Of a DNA stretch of 64,000 bases, positions 41,494 through 53,488 are shown piece by piece. The DNA is taken from the NCBI GenBank assembly GCA_020912385.1, contig CP087222.1:372001-436000 (forward strand), given 5' to 3'. The stretch is from Neofusicoccum parvum. Its lineage: Eukaryota; Ascomycota; Dothideomycetes; Botryosphaeriales; Botryosphaeriaceae. The notes beneath the pieces were generated by a model that made no database searches, was not told the DNA's origin, and saw only the letters and a list, made by a program, of their open reading frames with translations. Position numbers and translations under genes: made by a program. The first letter of the stretch is position 1. Every line of letters starts with the position of its first letter.

Positions 41494-44400
41494 GTTGGGA
41501 AAGTCTGGTACTGGTGAAGGTGGCGTCGGGTAAAGATTGAAGTTGTTTATTAGAATGCGAGAGGAGCGGATGCTTATGAACTGAGTAGAGGATGGGTGAT
41601 GCGTTGACGGGACACGACCATGACGGGTAGTAAAGAAACATAAATACCTTTGCTGGTGGCTGTACACCTCCAACATAACGAAATCTCAGAGGCGTGAGTC
41701 CGCCCTGCTGCGGTCAGCTGGGGCGGAGGGAGACAAGGGCGTTGCTCGCCCTATACCGCCCCTCACGGGTCGACAGCAGAGTCCTAGCGGCCTCTGGAGA
41801 CGGAAGACGCCCCTCGACGCCCTTCGACGCCTGCCGTCGGCGACTTCCGAGCCAGTCCCGTTGCCCCATCCATGAAATTGTGGCAGCCTCTAACGAAAAG
41901 CTCCGTTGGACAGAGCGGTAAGTAGCCATCCTGACCGGCGTGGACGAAGGCAACAGTGAGTCGGGTGCCAAGCAGTGAGAGCCTCAGGAACGCTTTGGGC
42001 AACGACTCAACCTGGAGGGGCGGCAGGCGTAGCAGCATAGCCGACGTGGGGGATGGGAGGCCGAGGCCGTTGCGTTTGGACCGCCGGCCAGACCCATGAA
42101 GAGGGCCGCGTGGTTGGACAGTTCACTGTGGAGATGAGGGCCAGTGACACTTCCCTTCTGTATGAAGTACGAGTGTCAGAGAGAAGGGGCGGGACTGGAG
42201 AAAGCTTACTTGCATGAGGCCGCCCTATGCGTGGCGAAGTGAACTGTGTCGCAAACGCTCTGCTACTAATTTGGCGATCAGCCGGCGACGCAATGCAGAT
42301 CAAACAGAGAGTCCGAGCGGGGGCTGCGGAGGAGAAACGGTGGGCCACAGAATGAACGCGGAACACTTCCAGGCCAAAGTTTTCTTTTCTTCTTACCGAA
42401 AGGCATTACTGTGTAGAAGCAACAAGAGATGGTAGATTAGCATGAAACAGCCGAATGAACCGACAGCTGTCAGGCGAGCGCTTGCCGCCTACCCTAAGGT
42501 TGAGCCTCAAAGGATTGACCAGTGGGGTTGCGTGCACAAGGCAAAAGTCCGACAGTGGGTTTAGAGACGACGCATCATCGTATTGATCAAGTATGACTGG
42601 AATGGGATCTGCAAAATCTGCTAAAGGATGACACATCATAGAGTGGACGTCACCCTCCAGTGGGAGAAAAATGCAGACGAGATTCCAGCTCCAAGCTAAC
42701 CAAAGGCGGGTTCCAGCCGCCGGGAGAGAAATGAGACGAGAAGGCAGAAGGAAAAGGGCGCGGATCAGGGTAACCCCTCACCGGCAGAACTGCTTCGTAA
42801 GAGAGCCTTGTGAGTTAGCCTCGCCCTTCCCGGCCGGAAGCCAGCAGCATTCGGTGCAACCGGGGCGGCCTCCGTGAAGAGCCTCACCTCGCGCCGAGGC
42901 AACGCTTGTCAAGCAGCTCCCGGACGCCTCCATGGAGACACAGCCTCTCCGTCTCCCAACGACATGCTGAAGGAAGGCATGGCCTGGCGCGTGCCTTGTG
43001 GCCTCAGTAACACCCCAGCCGGGGGTCAGGAGTGTAGACGACCAGGTGCTGCGTGTGCTGCGCCATCCTTGTTGCCTGCATGTGACGGTGGCAGGCAAGA
43101 AGAACGGAGGAGGGCCAAGTACGCAAGCGCGTGTTCGATAGGCTGCGCAGAGCCTCCGGTGGGTTCAGAGTGGGAATGAAACGACTTCCCCAGGCAGAAG
43201 TGCGCTAGCGTGGCGGGAGTGCCGACATGGGGTCTGTGATTGGGTCCGAGATGTCAACACAACAAGCTCTCACCTACCGATCAAGCAAAGAGGACGGTAA
43301 GGAGCGGTGAACGCGCGCCCTTATAGATGCAGCAGGAGCCGCATAGCCTCGCCCTCGACGTTGTTCACGCCAGATCCCCCCGTGATTGATAAGAAATGTC
43401 GAAGTGGGTGTGCGAGTGGCCCCCATTCCGTTTGCGAGACGCCAGGCGATGCATCCAGACGACGCGGACGGCGTGAGTCGAGAACAGGCTGGCCAATGGG
43501 ACAATGTGAGGATGGAGAGAGAGGCTGCGTGCTGCATGAGGCTGAGACTCGGCGAGGAGAGCTAGAACGCTCAAGTGTTCACCGGTGGCTCGGTGAATGA
43601 GGCTCTGGGCAGCACGGGACAAAGGCAACAGCGGCTAACGAGGGGAACCAGGCAGCAAGACTCGATGATCGGGAGGCCGGTCGGTCTGTGATATGAAAGA
43701 GCAGCTTACAACTGTCGTACGGCTGAGAATTGACGTGTCCGCAACCCCACTTCATGGCGTCCTGACTTTCCCCACCTTTGGCCGCGAGCGCGGCGTTGCT
43801 CGTTACCTCTGTCCACTGCTATCATGCCCGAAGCAGCATGGACTGCAGTTTTTCGATAATGGCGTGCGCCCAGATGCGGGACGGAGCGCGGCTGGCGGGG
43901 CGCGTGAGCCGCCATCTCCTTGCGTCTTCCGCTGCTAGATAGGACCGGACGTACGGAGTACAATTGACGCGACGCTGCGGCGATTGGGGGCCAGAGAGCC
44001 TGAGGCCCGCCGGCGGGCAGTGGCCGGGCCCCAGAGCCTCACCAGCGCGGCAGCTGGCTGCGATCTGCGCGCGCCGGCCGTCAGTCGATGCGCGTGGATG
44101 AGCTGAGCCTGGGCGACTGCGGTGGTGTTTGTGTGACGGTTGCGCGTCCAGGGTCGTTGCGCCTGTGCGGCCTGAGGCTTCTCGCTCGAGGCGCCGAAGC
44201 TCCTTCCTGGTCGCAGCAACAAGCTCGGGACTTTCACATGCGCCGCGCGAGGAGAACACGACGAATGACGTTCGTTCCCAACACGCCGCCGCCCATCAGC
44301 AATGCCGTCTCCGTCGAGACCTATCGTCGCGCGCCCTTGCCCGGCCACCCCTCGTCTGCCCGCGCTGCGCTTTATCAGGAAACGCCTTCGCAAGGACGCC

Positions 44401-44539
44401 CCGATGGCCGGTGCCTCCTCCTGATCATCTCCGCAGCGCCCACATCACCACGCACCTCCTGTGCTACCCACCTCCTGCACCACATTGGCCGCGACTCGCG
44501 CGCCTCCCGATAGCCGCCTCCGATAGCCCCTCCGACGCC
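41494..44539. other. 3-kb stretch without recognisable genes
   Basis: Promoter of the Cys-module gene on the left and of the lipase on the right. Many short frames on both strands, none with a domain, a good start and splice signals together. Bases 42000-43700 are purine-rich on the plus strand. No long repeats or transposon features are visible. It may hold a non-coding transcript or a decayed gene; I cannot show either. Confidence 0.4.
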
Positions 44540-46516
44540 ATGGAGGTGCCGTTGATTGGTCGTCTCCATCCGTGGCAGTACGTTTACCTGCTGGGCAGCT
44601 TTGTCCTCATTGCCCTCGAGGCCTTCATCCGCATCATCACTCTTGCGCTCCCAGGGCCCATCATTCATCTCTTCTACCGCGCGTCGCGCAAATCTTTCAA
44701 CTACCTCTCCTCGCCGCAAGGACGCCGCTCGCGCAACAAGAAGAAGGGTCTTGTCACATCCATCGCCCAAGCCTCCGATTTCGTCGAACTCGCCGAGTTA
44801 TTTGGATACTATGCCGAGGAACACATTGTGCAGACCGGGGATGGATACCTGCTCGGCCTGCACAGGCTGGGTTACCGGCGCGGGGAAGAAGACCAGAGGG
44901 TGAACAGCGGCCCCGACAGCATCAAGAAGCGGGTCGTCTACCTGCATCATGGCTTGATGATGAATAGTGAGGTCTGGCTCTGCCTGACCGAGAAGGAGAG
45001 ATGTCTTCCGTTCATGCTCGTGGAGCGAGGCTACGATGTCTGGCTTGGCAACAACAGAGGCAACAAGTACTCGAAGAAGTCGACAAGGGAGGCCCCCACC
45101 GACACCCGGTTCTGGAACTTCTCCATGGACCAGTTTGCGTTCCACGACATTCCGGACTCTATCGACTACATCCTCGCCACCACTGGCCAACCCTCGCTTT
45201 CGTACGTCGGCTTCTCGCAGGGAACCGCACAAGCCTTTGCCGCCCTGTCCATCCATCCGACGCTCAATGACAAAGTGAATGTCTTTGTTGCACTGGCCCC
45301 GGCCATGTCTCCAAAGGGAATGAGCAGCGGCATTGTCGACACGCTTGTAAAATCGTCTCCGGACGTCCTTTTCTTGGCATTTGGACGACGTGCCATCCTG
45401 ACTAGCACGACCATGTGGCAGAGCATCCTCTACCCGCCCATTTTCGTGCGCCTTATCGACACCTCGCTGTCGTTCCTCTTTGGCTGGACCGCGAAAAACA
45501 TCACGGCTCACCAAAAGCTCGCGGCGTATCCCCACCTGTACTCCTTTTCTAGCGTGAAGACCGTCGTGCACTGGTTCCAAATCATCAGAAACGGCACCTT
45601 CCAGATGTACGATGACGAAATGCAGGCTCCAATGAGAATATCAAACGACGCAAAGTACTACAAGGTCGCCAAGTTTCCCACTCGGAACATCAAAACGCCC
45701 ATCGTTCTTGTCTATGGTGGTAGCGACAGCCTGGTAGATATCAACGTCATGTTGAAAGAGTTGCCGAAGCACACGGTTGCCGAAGAGATTCCTCACTACG
45801 AGCATCTCGACTTCCTGTGGGCCAATAACGTTGAGGAGCTCGTCTTTCCGCACGTCTACGCCGCTCTCGACAAATACGCCGGCCCTGGTAGCAGCCCGAA
45901 AACCGGTCCCTACAGAGTCCACACGCCGTCTAACTCGTACCAGATGCCACCGTCAGCTTCCTTCTCCGATGACGATGAGAGCCCTCGCTCGACCCGCAAG
46001 ATCTCCGAAAACGTGCCGCAGGGTCGATCGCCTGCACCGACCAGTGGCACTCAAGAATCCCCCTACCTCGACTCAAGAAAGCACCAGCCCTCCCCACTCG
46101 GTTCTCCCGTCCAACTCCGAGGCTCTGGTGGCTCCTTCAAGCCACAGCGTGTTTCTTCAGCTCCTATCGGCGGCTCGCTCGAACGCAGGGTTCCGTCCGA
46201 AGAAGGCTCACATCGCAATTCACACCTTTCGCACAAGTCAAACATGTCCCGGCCTGAAGGATGGTGGAGCTCGGACGAAGTTGGTGGCACTGACTCAAGC
46301 CCTCCACCACCTGCGCGCAGTCCTGGTCGTGCGAGCCTGAGCAGCCTGATGAGCAGAGAAGGCAAAGCCGACGCGAAGTTCGGCGAAAAGGGGATCACTA
46401 TCGGGGCGGGAAAAGCGGTAGGAGGCCTGGTCAGCGGGAGCGGGACAGGGACAGTTGGCCTGGCCGGAGGGGAAACAGACGAGTCAAAGAAAAAGGGGAG
46501 CAAGAAGCGAAAATAG
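44540..46516 (+). CDS. Membrane-anchored acid lipase / steryl ester hydrolase (Tgl1/Yeh type)
   Basis: Single exon, 658 residues from the ATG at 44540. The frame is open 137 codons further upstream, but that part is unlike the family. Residues ~14-40 form a membrane anchor (YVYLLGSFVLIALEAFI). The alpha/beta-hydrolase lid domain starts at AELFGYYAEEHIVQTGDGYLL, followed by VVYLHHGLMMNSEVW, GYDVWLGNNRGNKYS, FWNFSMDQFAFHDIPD, and the nucleophile elbow YVGFSQG with Ser226. Asp396 (YGGSDSLV) and His422 (YEHLDFLW) complete the triad. The C-terminal ~190 residues are Ser/Pro-rich and disordered with a basic end. It likely hydrolyses steryl esters or triglycerides at the ER or lipid droplets. No introns, which is unusual for its length here. 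Confidence 0.9.
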   Translation: MEVPLIGRLHPWQYVYLLGSFVLIALEAFIRIITLALPGPIIHLFYRASRKSFNYLSSPQGRRSRNKKKGLVTSIAQASDFVELAELFGYYAEEHIVQTGDGYLLGLHRLGYRRGEEDQRVNSGPDSIKKRVVYLHHGLMMNSEVWLCLTEKERCLPFMLVERGYDVWLGNNRGNKYSKKSTREAPTDTRFWNFSMDQFAFHDIPDSIDYILATTGQPSLSYVGFSQGTAQAFAALSIHPTLNDKVNVFVALAPAMSPKGMSSGIVDTLVKSSPDVLFLAFGRRAILTSTTMWQSILYPPIFVRLIDTSLSFLFGWTAKNITAHQKLAAYPHLYSFSSVKTVVHWFQIIRNGTFQMYDDEMQAPMRISNDAKYYKVAKFPTRNIKTPIVLVYGGSDSLVDINVMLKELPKHTVAEEIPHYEHLDFLWANNVEELVFPHVYAALDKYAGPGSSPKTGPYRVHTPSNSYQMPPSASFSDDDESPRSTRKISENVPQGRSPAPTSGTQESPYLDSRKHQPSPLGSPVQLRGSGGSFKPQRVSSAPIGGSLERRVPSEEGSHRNSHLSHKSNMSRPEGWWSSDEVGGTDSSPPPPARSPGRASLSSLMSREGKADAKFGEKGITIGAGKAVGGLVSGSGTGTVGLAGGETDESKKKGSKKRK

Positions 46517-47415
46517 CACGAGCGAAAGGTAGGAAACGGGAGGAGGTTGGAAAGAAGGACGTGCAAGAACAATCTTCAGGGGCACAGGCCACAGGGAAAC
46601 ACTCACCAAAGACTAGAGGTTCCCAAAAAGCAGCGGACATTGCGGAAGAACCGGTCGTTCAAGGAGTTGAGAGCTTCTGGATTTGACCAAAGAATTTCTA
46701 GAGTTTCCCGGGTGAGCAGACCTCGCTTTTCTTTTCCTTTTTTTTTATTTGAAATGGAAGCTGCCATAAAATGGTTTGCCACATGGACGAGTACTTCTTG
46801 ATACTTTCTCTGTAAACTCTTAGGGTTGAACACTTCTTCGGGATCATTGTCACGGACTATCTAGACTGCGCTGTAAAACGAGCAAAGAGCCCTCGCAGGG
46901 TCATTCCATTCGCGTACTTATCTACACCTAAAAAGTTTCTACTTCGCGCGAGACCATTACACATTATTTCATAGAATCATTTAATTCCTCGAACATCAGT
47001 TAGTTGTCTTTTATTGCTATATTACAGGCCAACTCTTCTGGCCACTCAGGTGTGTTGAATCGTTGCGAAATGTCGATTACATAAGCGCATTAGGACGAAA
47101 TCAGACACGGACCACGTCGCTCTCACCAGCTCGGTCAGCGGAGTTGATTGCTCGCGCTTCGGAGCAGAACCGGACGGTGCTTACACGATCAATCGCTTTG
47201 AAATCGACCATTTCTCCACACATTAATCCATACAATCAATGGTGTCTGAGCGGCAACGCAAAACAAGTCCACTGGGCCGATCTAAGCAACCGGATGCCCT
47301 TCGTCCGACGTCATGAATTCGCTCCGCAGCTCACTAATGTCACTGCTACCGTCCACATCCTCAAGCTCCAGGACCCCCATAAAGCCAGGCTGACCCCGCG
47401 CTCAACCCTCCCGCA
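46517..47415. other. Intergenic
   Basis: 3' flank of the lipase and promoter of the GST. AT-richer centre, no coding signal. Confidence 0.5.
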
Positions 47416-48438
47416 ATGTTCTCCCGCACTGTCCCTCGCCTGTTCCAAGCTTCCCGACCAGCGTTCCACCCATCGATCATCCCATCGACAATGTCGCGCC
47501 CGTCCGGCCTCATCGCTAACAAGGGCATCGAGCTCTTGACATTTGGCACGCCAAATGGGCACAAAGCGAGCATATTGTTGGAGGAGTTGAAGGAGAAGTA
47601 CGGGCTGGAGTACACGTTCCAGAGCATCAACATCATGGAGAATATCCAGAAGGAGCCGTGGTTCACGAAGTTGGGGCCCAATGGACGCATCCCTGTCATC
47701 GTTGATCACGATAACGACAGCTTCCCCGTACAGGAGGGTGCTGGTGAGTGATCCCGTGGCCCTGCGTCCTGCAGAACGTTCTGGACGCACGGCTGATGGA
47801 GTACAATTTTATAGCGATTCTGGCGTACCTGACGAGGCACCACGACCCTGAGCATCATTTCACCTTCGCAGATCCGAAAGACTTGTCGCGCGCTGAGCAA
47901 TGGGTGGCATGGCAGGTGAGTTACTCTTCCTATCTCACTCAGCACACCCAAACCCGTCTCAGACAGCAATCTTACGTCTACCCAGCACGGCGGAGTCGGC
48001 CCCATGCAGGGCCAAGCCAACCACTTCTACCGGCTCGCCAAAGAGCGCATCCCATACCCCACCCAGCGCTACGTCGGCGAGACGGAGCGCCTGTACGGCA
48101 TCCTCGACTCACACCTCGCCGACCGTGACTACATCGTCGGCCCCGGGCGCGGCAAGTACAGCATCGCGGACATCGCCAACTTCAGCTGGATCAACGTCGC
48201 ATACTTCGCGGGAGTTGACCTGGACCAGTTCCCGAACCTGCACAAGTGGTGGGAGCGTGTCGAGGCGCGGCCGGCTGTCCGCAAGGGCACCAGCGTGCCG
48301 ACAGAGAACGGCCTCATCAACCGCCCGTACAAGGAGCGGCTGCAAACGGACGCAGAGTTCAAGAAGAGCGAGGAGAAGCTGGCGGAGATATGCAGGAAGG
48401 CGAAGGAGCAGTACGGATACAAATACAGCTCGCCGTGA
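47416..48438 (+). CDS. Ure2-like glutathione S-transferase
   Basis: Exons 47416-47743, 47815-47915, 47986-48438 give 293 residues. The thioredoxin-fold half has IELLTFGTPNGHKASILLEE, WFTKLGPNGRIPVIVD and FPVQEGAAILAYLTRH (restored by splice 1, GTGAGT...TTATAG). The second splice joins EQWVAWQ to HGGVGPMQGQANHF, the Ure2/YghU signature. KYSIADIANFSWINV and the C-terminal helices follow. Cytosolic glutathione-dependent detoxification or disulfide-bond reductase activity is expected; this clade usually lacks the prion domain, as here. The first 25 residues (MFSRTVPRLFQAS...) resemble a mitochondrial presequence; the Met at residue 26 could start a cytosolic form. Confidence 0.93.
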
Positions 48439-49521
48439 GCGGGGATGGTCTGATAGGCGCTGGCCATGAATAGCAATGCATACCCGGTCCGGAAGCCGGC
48501 ACGGGGAATGGAGCCAATTTTTTCTAAGTTTGCGCCCTGGCTGAAGGCGGATCATCAATCGCGGACTGTTGAGGTCGCACGGCGAGACGCTGCGGTGCGT
48601 GTCGCGCGCGTACCTTGGTGGGGCCAGAGCCGCAAAGGCCGCGAGGACCAAGCGATGCTCCCCCGCGAGATCTGCCGCACGCTCACGGCCAATCGCGGCG
48701 TTGAAACGCGATGCTTTCGCAACCAGCGGACGCGCAGGGCGATGAAACAACGTGGGCGGAGAGAACGGCTCACAGGCGGCGCTGACGGGGCTGTCGCACA
48801 GAGCGCGACAGGCGATGCGAGGACGGGCGCTTGGGGCGCTGAGAGCCAATCGATGTTGGTTCGCGATCTGGGCTGAGGCTGCAGGGACACGGCGCTACCC
48901 ATGACGTGTGGGCGCTTCCAGGGTCTCGCCGCGCGCAACTGGCCGCTCCTCTCGCCCACGAGCCCATTCCACGCCCGCCAGTTTCAGGAATGCGAGCCTC
49001 TGTGCTCGCCGTCGACTGCGCGTGCTACTATAAGAGCTGGCCTTTTGGCCCGCCCACTGTGTGCCGCACGCCGCGTTCTCCATCTCTCCCTCCAGGCAAA
49101 CCACAGTGATCTGCGATCGCTGTTACCTCCGGCACATCCACCACCGCCGAGGCTCGTCACAGCGAACGTCAATCCCATTGACTGGGTTGTTTCCTTGTTT
49201 TACGCCACTGTCTTCTTTATCCGCCAATAATTTCTAAACTCAGCTTGCTGGCTCTTTGTCCCGATAAGCCCACAAACACATTGTTCGACCAGGATCTTTG
49301 TCTTTTTGCGACAAGTATAAGGTCGTCATCCGCGCACCACCACTCCTGAGCGCCTGGTACACATTTTTGGACACACTCCGACAACACATATCTCAGTCGT
49401 CAAGACGCTTGTGTAAGTCACCCCACACACGACCAAACGCGCATAAAGGACAGCACATTTCCCGCGTGTCTTCTGCGCATCACGGTCGCCAGTTCGCAGG
49501 ACGAACCGCTCATCAACAGCA
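48439..49521. other. Intergenic, long leader of the MARVEL gene
   Basis: Right half (49080-49500) is pyrimidine-rich and may contain a 5' UTR with an intron. No coding signal is seen. Confidence 0.45.
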
Positions 49522-50187
49522 ATGCTAACAGCTCTCAAGCTCAGTCGCCAAGCCTACTCTATCTACAACGACCACAAAAACCACCAGCGCCACAAGAGCA
49601 CCCACCGCCCCAACTACACCACCCAGACGCCTGTCTCCCCCAACGGCGGCTTCACCAACCCCCGCGACAGCTACTACAACCCGACCAAGCGCGCCACCAT
49701 GATCGCCATCAACAACCTCTCGCAGTACTCGCACCATGGCGGCCTCCCGGGGCTGCTGCTGCGCGTGTTCCTGCGCTTCTTCCAGTTCGTGCTGGCGCTG
49801 ACGGTGTGCGGGCTGTACGGGGTGGACCTGAACAACGCGCGCAAGGCGGGCGCGTACGCGGACTCGAAGTGGGTGTACGCGGAGGTGACGGCGGGCTTCT
49901 CGGCCATCACCTGCCTGGTGTACTTCCTGCCGATGATCAAGAGCCTGTTCTTCTTCGCCTGGGACTGGGTGCTGTTCATCCTCTGGGTCGTGCTGTTCGG
50001 CATCTTCGGCCGCATGTACATCAACGAGGCGCCCGAGTACGTCGGCGGCATCACCCGCATGAAGAACGCCGTGTGGGTCGACTTGACGAACATGCTGCTG
50101 TGGTTCATCACCGCCGTGTACGGCTCGGTCATGTGGTGGATGAACAGGGGTGGCGCCGGCCTGCCTTTCCGCAAGAGTGAGGTGTGA
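49522..50187 (+). CDS. MARVEL-domain membrane protein
   Basis: Single exon, 221 residues. After a polar N-terminus (about 75 residues with Asn, Thr and Tyr) come four membrane helices: LRVFLRFFQFVLALTVCGLYG, VYAEVTAGFSAITCLVYFLP, LFFFAWDWVLFILWVVLFGI and DLTNMLLWFITAVYGSVMWW. Four helices with short loops, a conserved FAWDW and an Asn-containing last helix fit the fungal MARVEL group. Such proteins sit in plasma-membrane or vesicle domains; the precise role is unknown. The ATG at 49522 is the first in frame. Confidence 0.85.
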   Translation: MLTALKLSRQAYSIYNDHKNHQRHKSTHRPNYTTQTPVSPNGGFTNPRDSYYNPTKRATMIAINNLSQYSHHGGLPGLLLRVFLRFFQFVLALTVCGLYGVDLNNARKAGAYADSKWVYAEVTAGFSAITCLVYFLPMIKSLFFFAWDWVLFILWVVLFGIFGRMYINEAPEYVGGITRMKNAVWVDLTNMLLWFITAVYGSVMWWMNRGGAGLPFRKSEV

Positions 50188-51678
50188 GCGGGGAACCGCG
50201 AGGGCGGTTGAAGATTAGATGGATGATGGAGATGGCACCATCCGCGCTGCTGGTTCGGCTGTTTTTGATGGGATGAGTTACGAGAGCGACGAGACCGATA
50301 GCATCTCTGAGCATTTCCTGTTTCCTTGCTGTAGTCAACATCTCTGTGAATGATACCAAATATTTCATTAGCGTCGACTGACGCGAAACTCCCCACTACT
50401 TCCGCACGAGATTCGTCACTCCAAATCTGCTGCCGTTCACGTGACATTTCCAGCACATGATTGTTCGGAGACTCGGATTCTCCGCCTCGGTCTCCGGAGG
50501 AGGTGGTGGCCGAACCTTAAAACTAAACTTCGTTCTCAGCTCATCTCCAGTTCAGCTTTTCTCCTTTTGCTAATACCATTCCTTCAATAGAGCGAATCTA
50601 CCGCCGTTAGACTTCGTTAGCAACGCCGTTTCCCTTCCCGTGCCCGGCACCTAGCTTGTTCCGGTGTGACGTTTCTGGACCCCAGCTTTTAGATTCGCGG
50701 CGCCCACGGGCGGTCCTTTACCTACTCTCTCATTCGTTGCCGTTTTCGAGTTTGGTGTGCGACATCCTGGAGATCCCCCTGGACGAAGGGTTGTTCGCGC
50801 CTGTGCCTCGGAAGCTGTCTGAGGTTTCCCCACCGGGATCGGCCTTGGGCGAGATTCACCACGATCTCCGCTCAATCTTTCGGCTATCTGCAAACCTGGC
50901 GTCTCATCACCAAGCCATGACTCAAGCTCGACTTACGTACACCAAGCACCTGCCGATGGGGCTTTTGCAATCTATCCCGCACGTACTTCAATAGCTGAAC
51001 TTCTCTCCAAAGTGGCGCTCCATGGCGGCGCCTCTCCTGGCACTGAGGCACTAGACGCTGCCCGGCTGTTGACTGCGTTTCACGAGCATTTCGCTGCGAG
51101 CACAGTAGGAAATCCTCCAGATCAGGTTCCTCTGCCGTGCCGCAGGATTATGCTTTATCGCAAGAGCCCAGGCCTCTTGTTCCTGCGTCTGGAGAAAGCC
51201 GGGTTGGAGCACCGGAAGCGAGTCCGCCGGCCTCGCTGCTTAGTGCAAACGACGGACCTGCGCCATCCCGCGCGAACCGACGGCGGCAGACCTCGCCATT
51301 GGCCGGGCGCCGCGAGGGCTTGCGCAGTTCGCAGGCGTCGGCCACGCGATGGCAAGGTAGGTGCTGGTATGCTGGCGCGAGCTCCCAACGCCTCCAGCAC
51401 GAGAAATGGCCTGATGTGTGCCCGTCGCCCACACCCATGGCGCGAGAATTGTCAGGGGAAGAGCTGAGGGCGGAGAGCATGGAGGGTGTCCGCGTGGACG
51501 GTTGATCTGCAGCATACATCAGCGGTGGCCCCGGCAGCAGATCGATCGTGCTTGGTCTCCGCTGTCGTTCGACTCCTTCTGTCCGTCGTGCAGCTCTTTT
51601 TGGCTTTCATCTTCGGGCCTTTCGCACAGCTGAACGCACGACGGTCTTTTCTTTGGTTGGAAGTAGGGGACCGTGAGG
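50188..51678. other. Gene-poor spacer
   Basis: Flanks of two plus-strand genes. Frames around 50650-51000 and 51010-51470 are open by composition, without domains. I see no further structure. Confidence 0.45.
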
Positions 51679-53049
51679 ATGGGTGCGGCTGAGAACAACC
51701 CGCATGTGAGTTACTTGTCTCGTGCTTCGTTCTCGAGACTTTGCGCTGACTCTCCGCAGTTCCTCCCCGAGATATGGGGCCTGTATGTCGGAGGATGCAT
51801 CATCTTCGCTATGCGATTCACTGTCCGCCTACGCACAGTGGGAATCAAGGGCTTGTCTGGCGATGACTACTTTGCCCTGGCGGCATGGCTGTTCTATACT
51901 GTCGACGCTGTTGTCGTCGACCGAGCCTGTAAGTGGATACTGCGCTGGAGCCACTGATCGATTATCAGCTATTCAGTGATCCCAGACTGACACCATCGCG
52001 GCAGACACCTTCGGAACGAACGTCGACTTCACGGACGAAGAGTATGAAGCAATGACAAGCGCACAGCTCCACAGTGTCTCGAAGGGCTCGAAGTACGAGC
52101 TCGTAGCATGGTTCTCCTACTCCGCCCTCATCTGGTCCATGAAAGCAACAATGCTTTTCTTCTAGTACGCAGCATCCGTCCCATCCTCCGCCCACCCCTC
52201 ATTCTGACCATCCTCCCCCACAGCCGCCGCCTCACCATGGGCCTCTGGCAACAACGCCTCGTGCAATGGCTCGGCATCGCGTGCCTCGTCACGTACCTGG
52301 GCGTCGTCCTCACCATCCTCCTCGGATGCCGGCCGTTCGCGGCCAACTGGCGGGTGTACCCGTCGCCGGGGCTGCAGTGCACGTTCCGGATGCAGAACAT
52401 CGCGGTGGTGTCGGCGTTCAACATCGCGACGGACGTGGCGCTGCTGTCGGTGCCGCTGCCGCTGCTGTGGCGGCTGCAGGTGCCGAAGCGGCAGAAGCTG
52501 ATCATCGCGGCGTTCCTGCTGACCGGCGTCTTCGTCATCGCCGCCGCCGTCATCCGCGTCGTCGTCACGCTCGGCAGCAACCCCAGCACCACCACCATCA
52601 ACACCTGGGGCGTGCGCGAGACCATCGTCGCCCTCGTCTGCGTCAACGCCCCCATGCTGCGCCCCCTGTTCCTGCGCCGCTTCTGGTCGACCGACACCTG
52701 GCATGCGAGCTCGAATAATAAGTCGTCGACTGGTGGGTTTGCTGGCGCGACCGGGGATCGCAGTCGGAGGTTCACGAGCGGGGGCTACGCGAGCAGGGTG
52801 GTCGCGGATGAGGATGGCGGGAGGGTGCTGTTTGATGGGAGCCTGCGGAAGGAGGCGAGCGAGGAGGGGCTGAACGATGCGGGGAGCGAGGAGTACATCA
52901 TGAAGAGCATGGCGAGGGAGAACGTGGACCGCGTGGTGGTGGAGTACGAGGTGGAGGTGAGAAGCGAGGTGAGGAGGGAGGGCGAGCGGACCGACGAGGA
53001 GCTGGGGAACAGTGCGGGCGCCCTGGGATTTCAGGGGAGGAGGTGGTGA
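51679..53049 (+). CDS. Rhodopsin-domain (SAT4/PTH11-like) seven-helix membrane protein
   Basis: Exons 51679-51705, 51760-51928, 52005-52164, 52224-53049 give 393 residues. Seven helices are visible: LPEIWGLYVGGCIIFAMRF, DDYFALAAWLFYTVDAVVV, LVAWFSYSALIWSMKATMLF, LGIACLVTYLGVVLTILLGC, VVSAFNIATDVALLSVPLPL, LIIAAFLLTGVFVIAAAVIR, ETIVALVCVNAPMLRPLF. The DDYF motif, the CRPF after helix 4 (ILLGCRPFAANW) and DVALLSVPLPLLW are hallmarks of the fungal rhodopsin domain family found in PTH11-like receptors. There is no CFEM domain at the N-terminus. The C-tail is acidic and disordered. Splice sites: GTGAGT, GTAAGT, GTACGC donors; the last joins FFY to RRLTMGLW. Ligand unknown. Confidence 0.9.
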
Positions 53050-53488
53050 AGGCGCGGGGTGGGGTGAGTTTTACGTTCTTTTTTCTTACTGTACATGTCT
53101 TCGCGTTGATATCCTCGGAATTCAAGGTCTTCTTTTTTTCAACGGCAGTGCGGCGTTTCCCGGTTGACGGTCGTTCGGCAAGGGTAGATGTCGCTGCGCC
53201 GCCTCCAATCGACGAGGTGTTTCGATGCGGTTGCACAGCGTCCCCAGCTCGCGGATCTCGTCACACAAATGTAATCCGAGCGCAGACGACCTCGCATGTC
53301 GTTGGCTCCTCAAGGCTGAGACATTACAGCTGTATGCAGGAAATTGGAATCACCCTTGCAGCTGCCCGGTGTCGTTATTTCATCTTCTCCTGAGCTCAGC
53401 AAAGGCTGGGCGAGCTTGTTGGAACACTTTACCTGCACGGCATCTCTCTCTCGCGACAACGTCTCATCACTCAGCAGCATACCTAGCC
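53050..53488. other. Intergenic
   Basis: Short spacer between plus-strand genes. No coding signal is seen. Confidence 0.5.

Noticed and set aside
44129..44539. N-terminal 137-residue extension of the lipase
   Set aside because: Cys/Arg/Pro-rich and unlike the family; the membrane-anchor start at 44540 matches Tgl1/Yeh proteins.
51012..51467. Plus-strand 151-codon frame
   Set aside because: No domain, Arg-rich second half, and no supporting promoter or splice signals.
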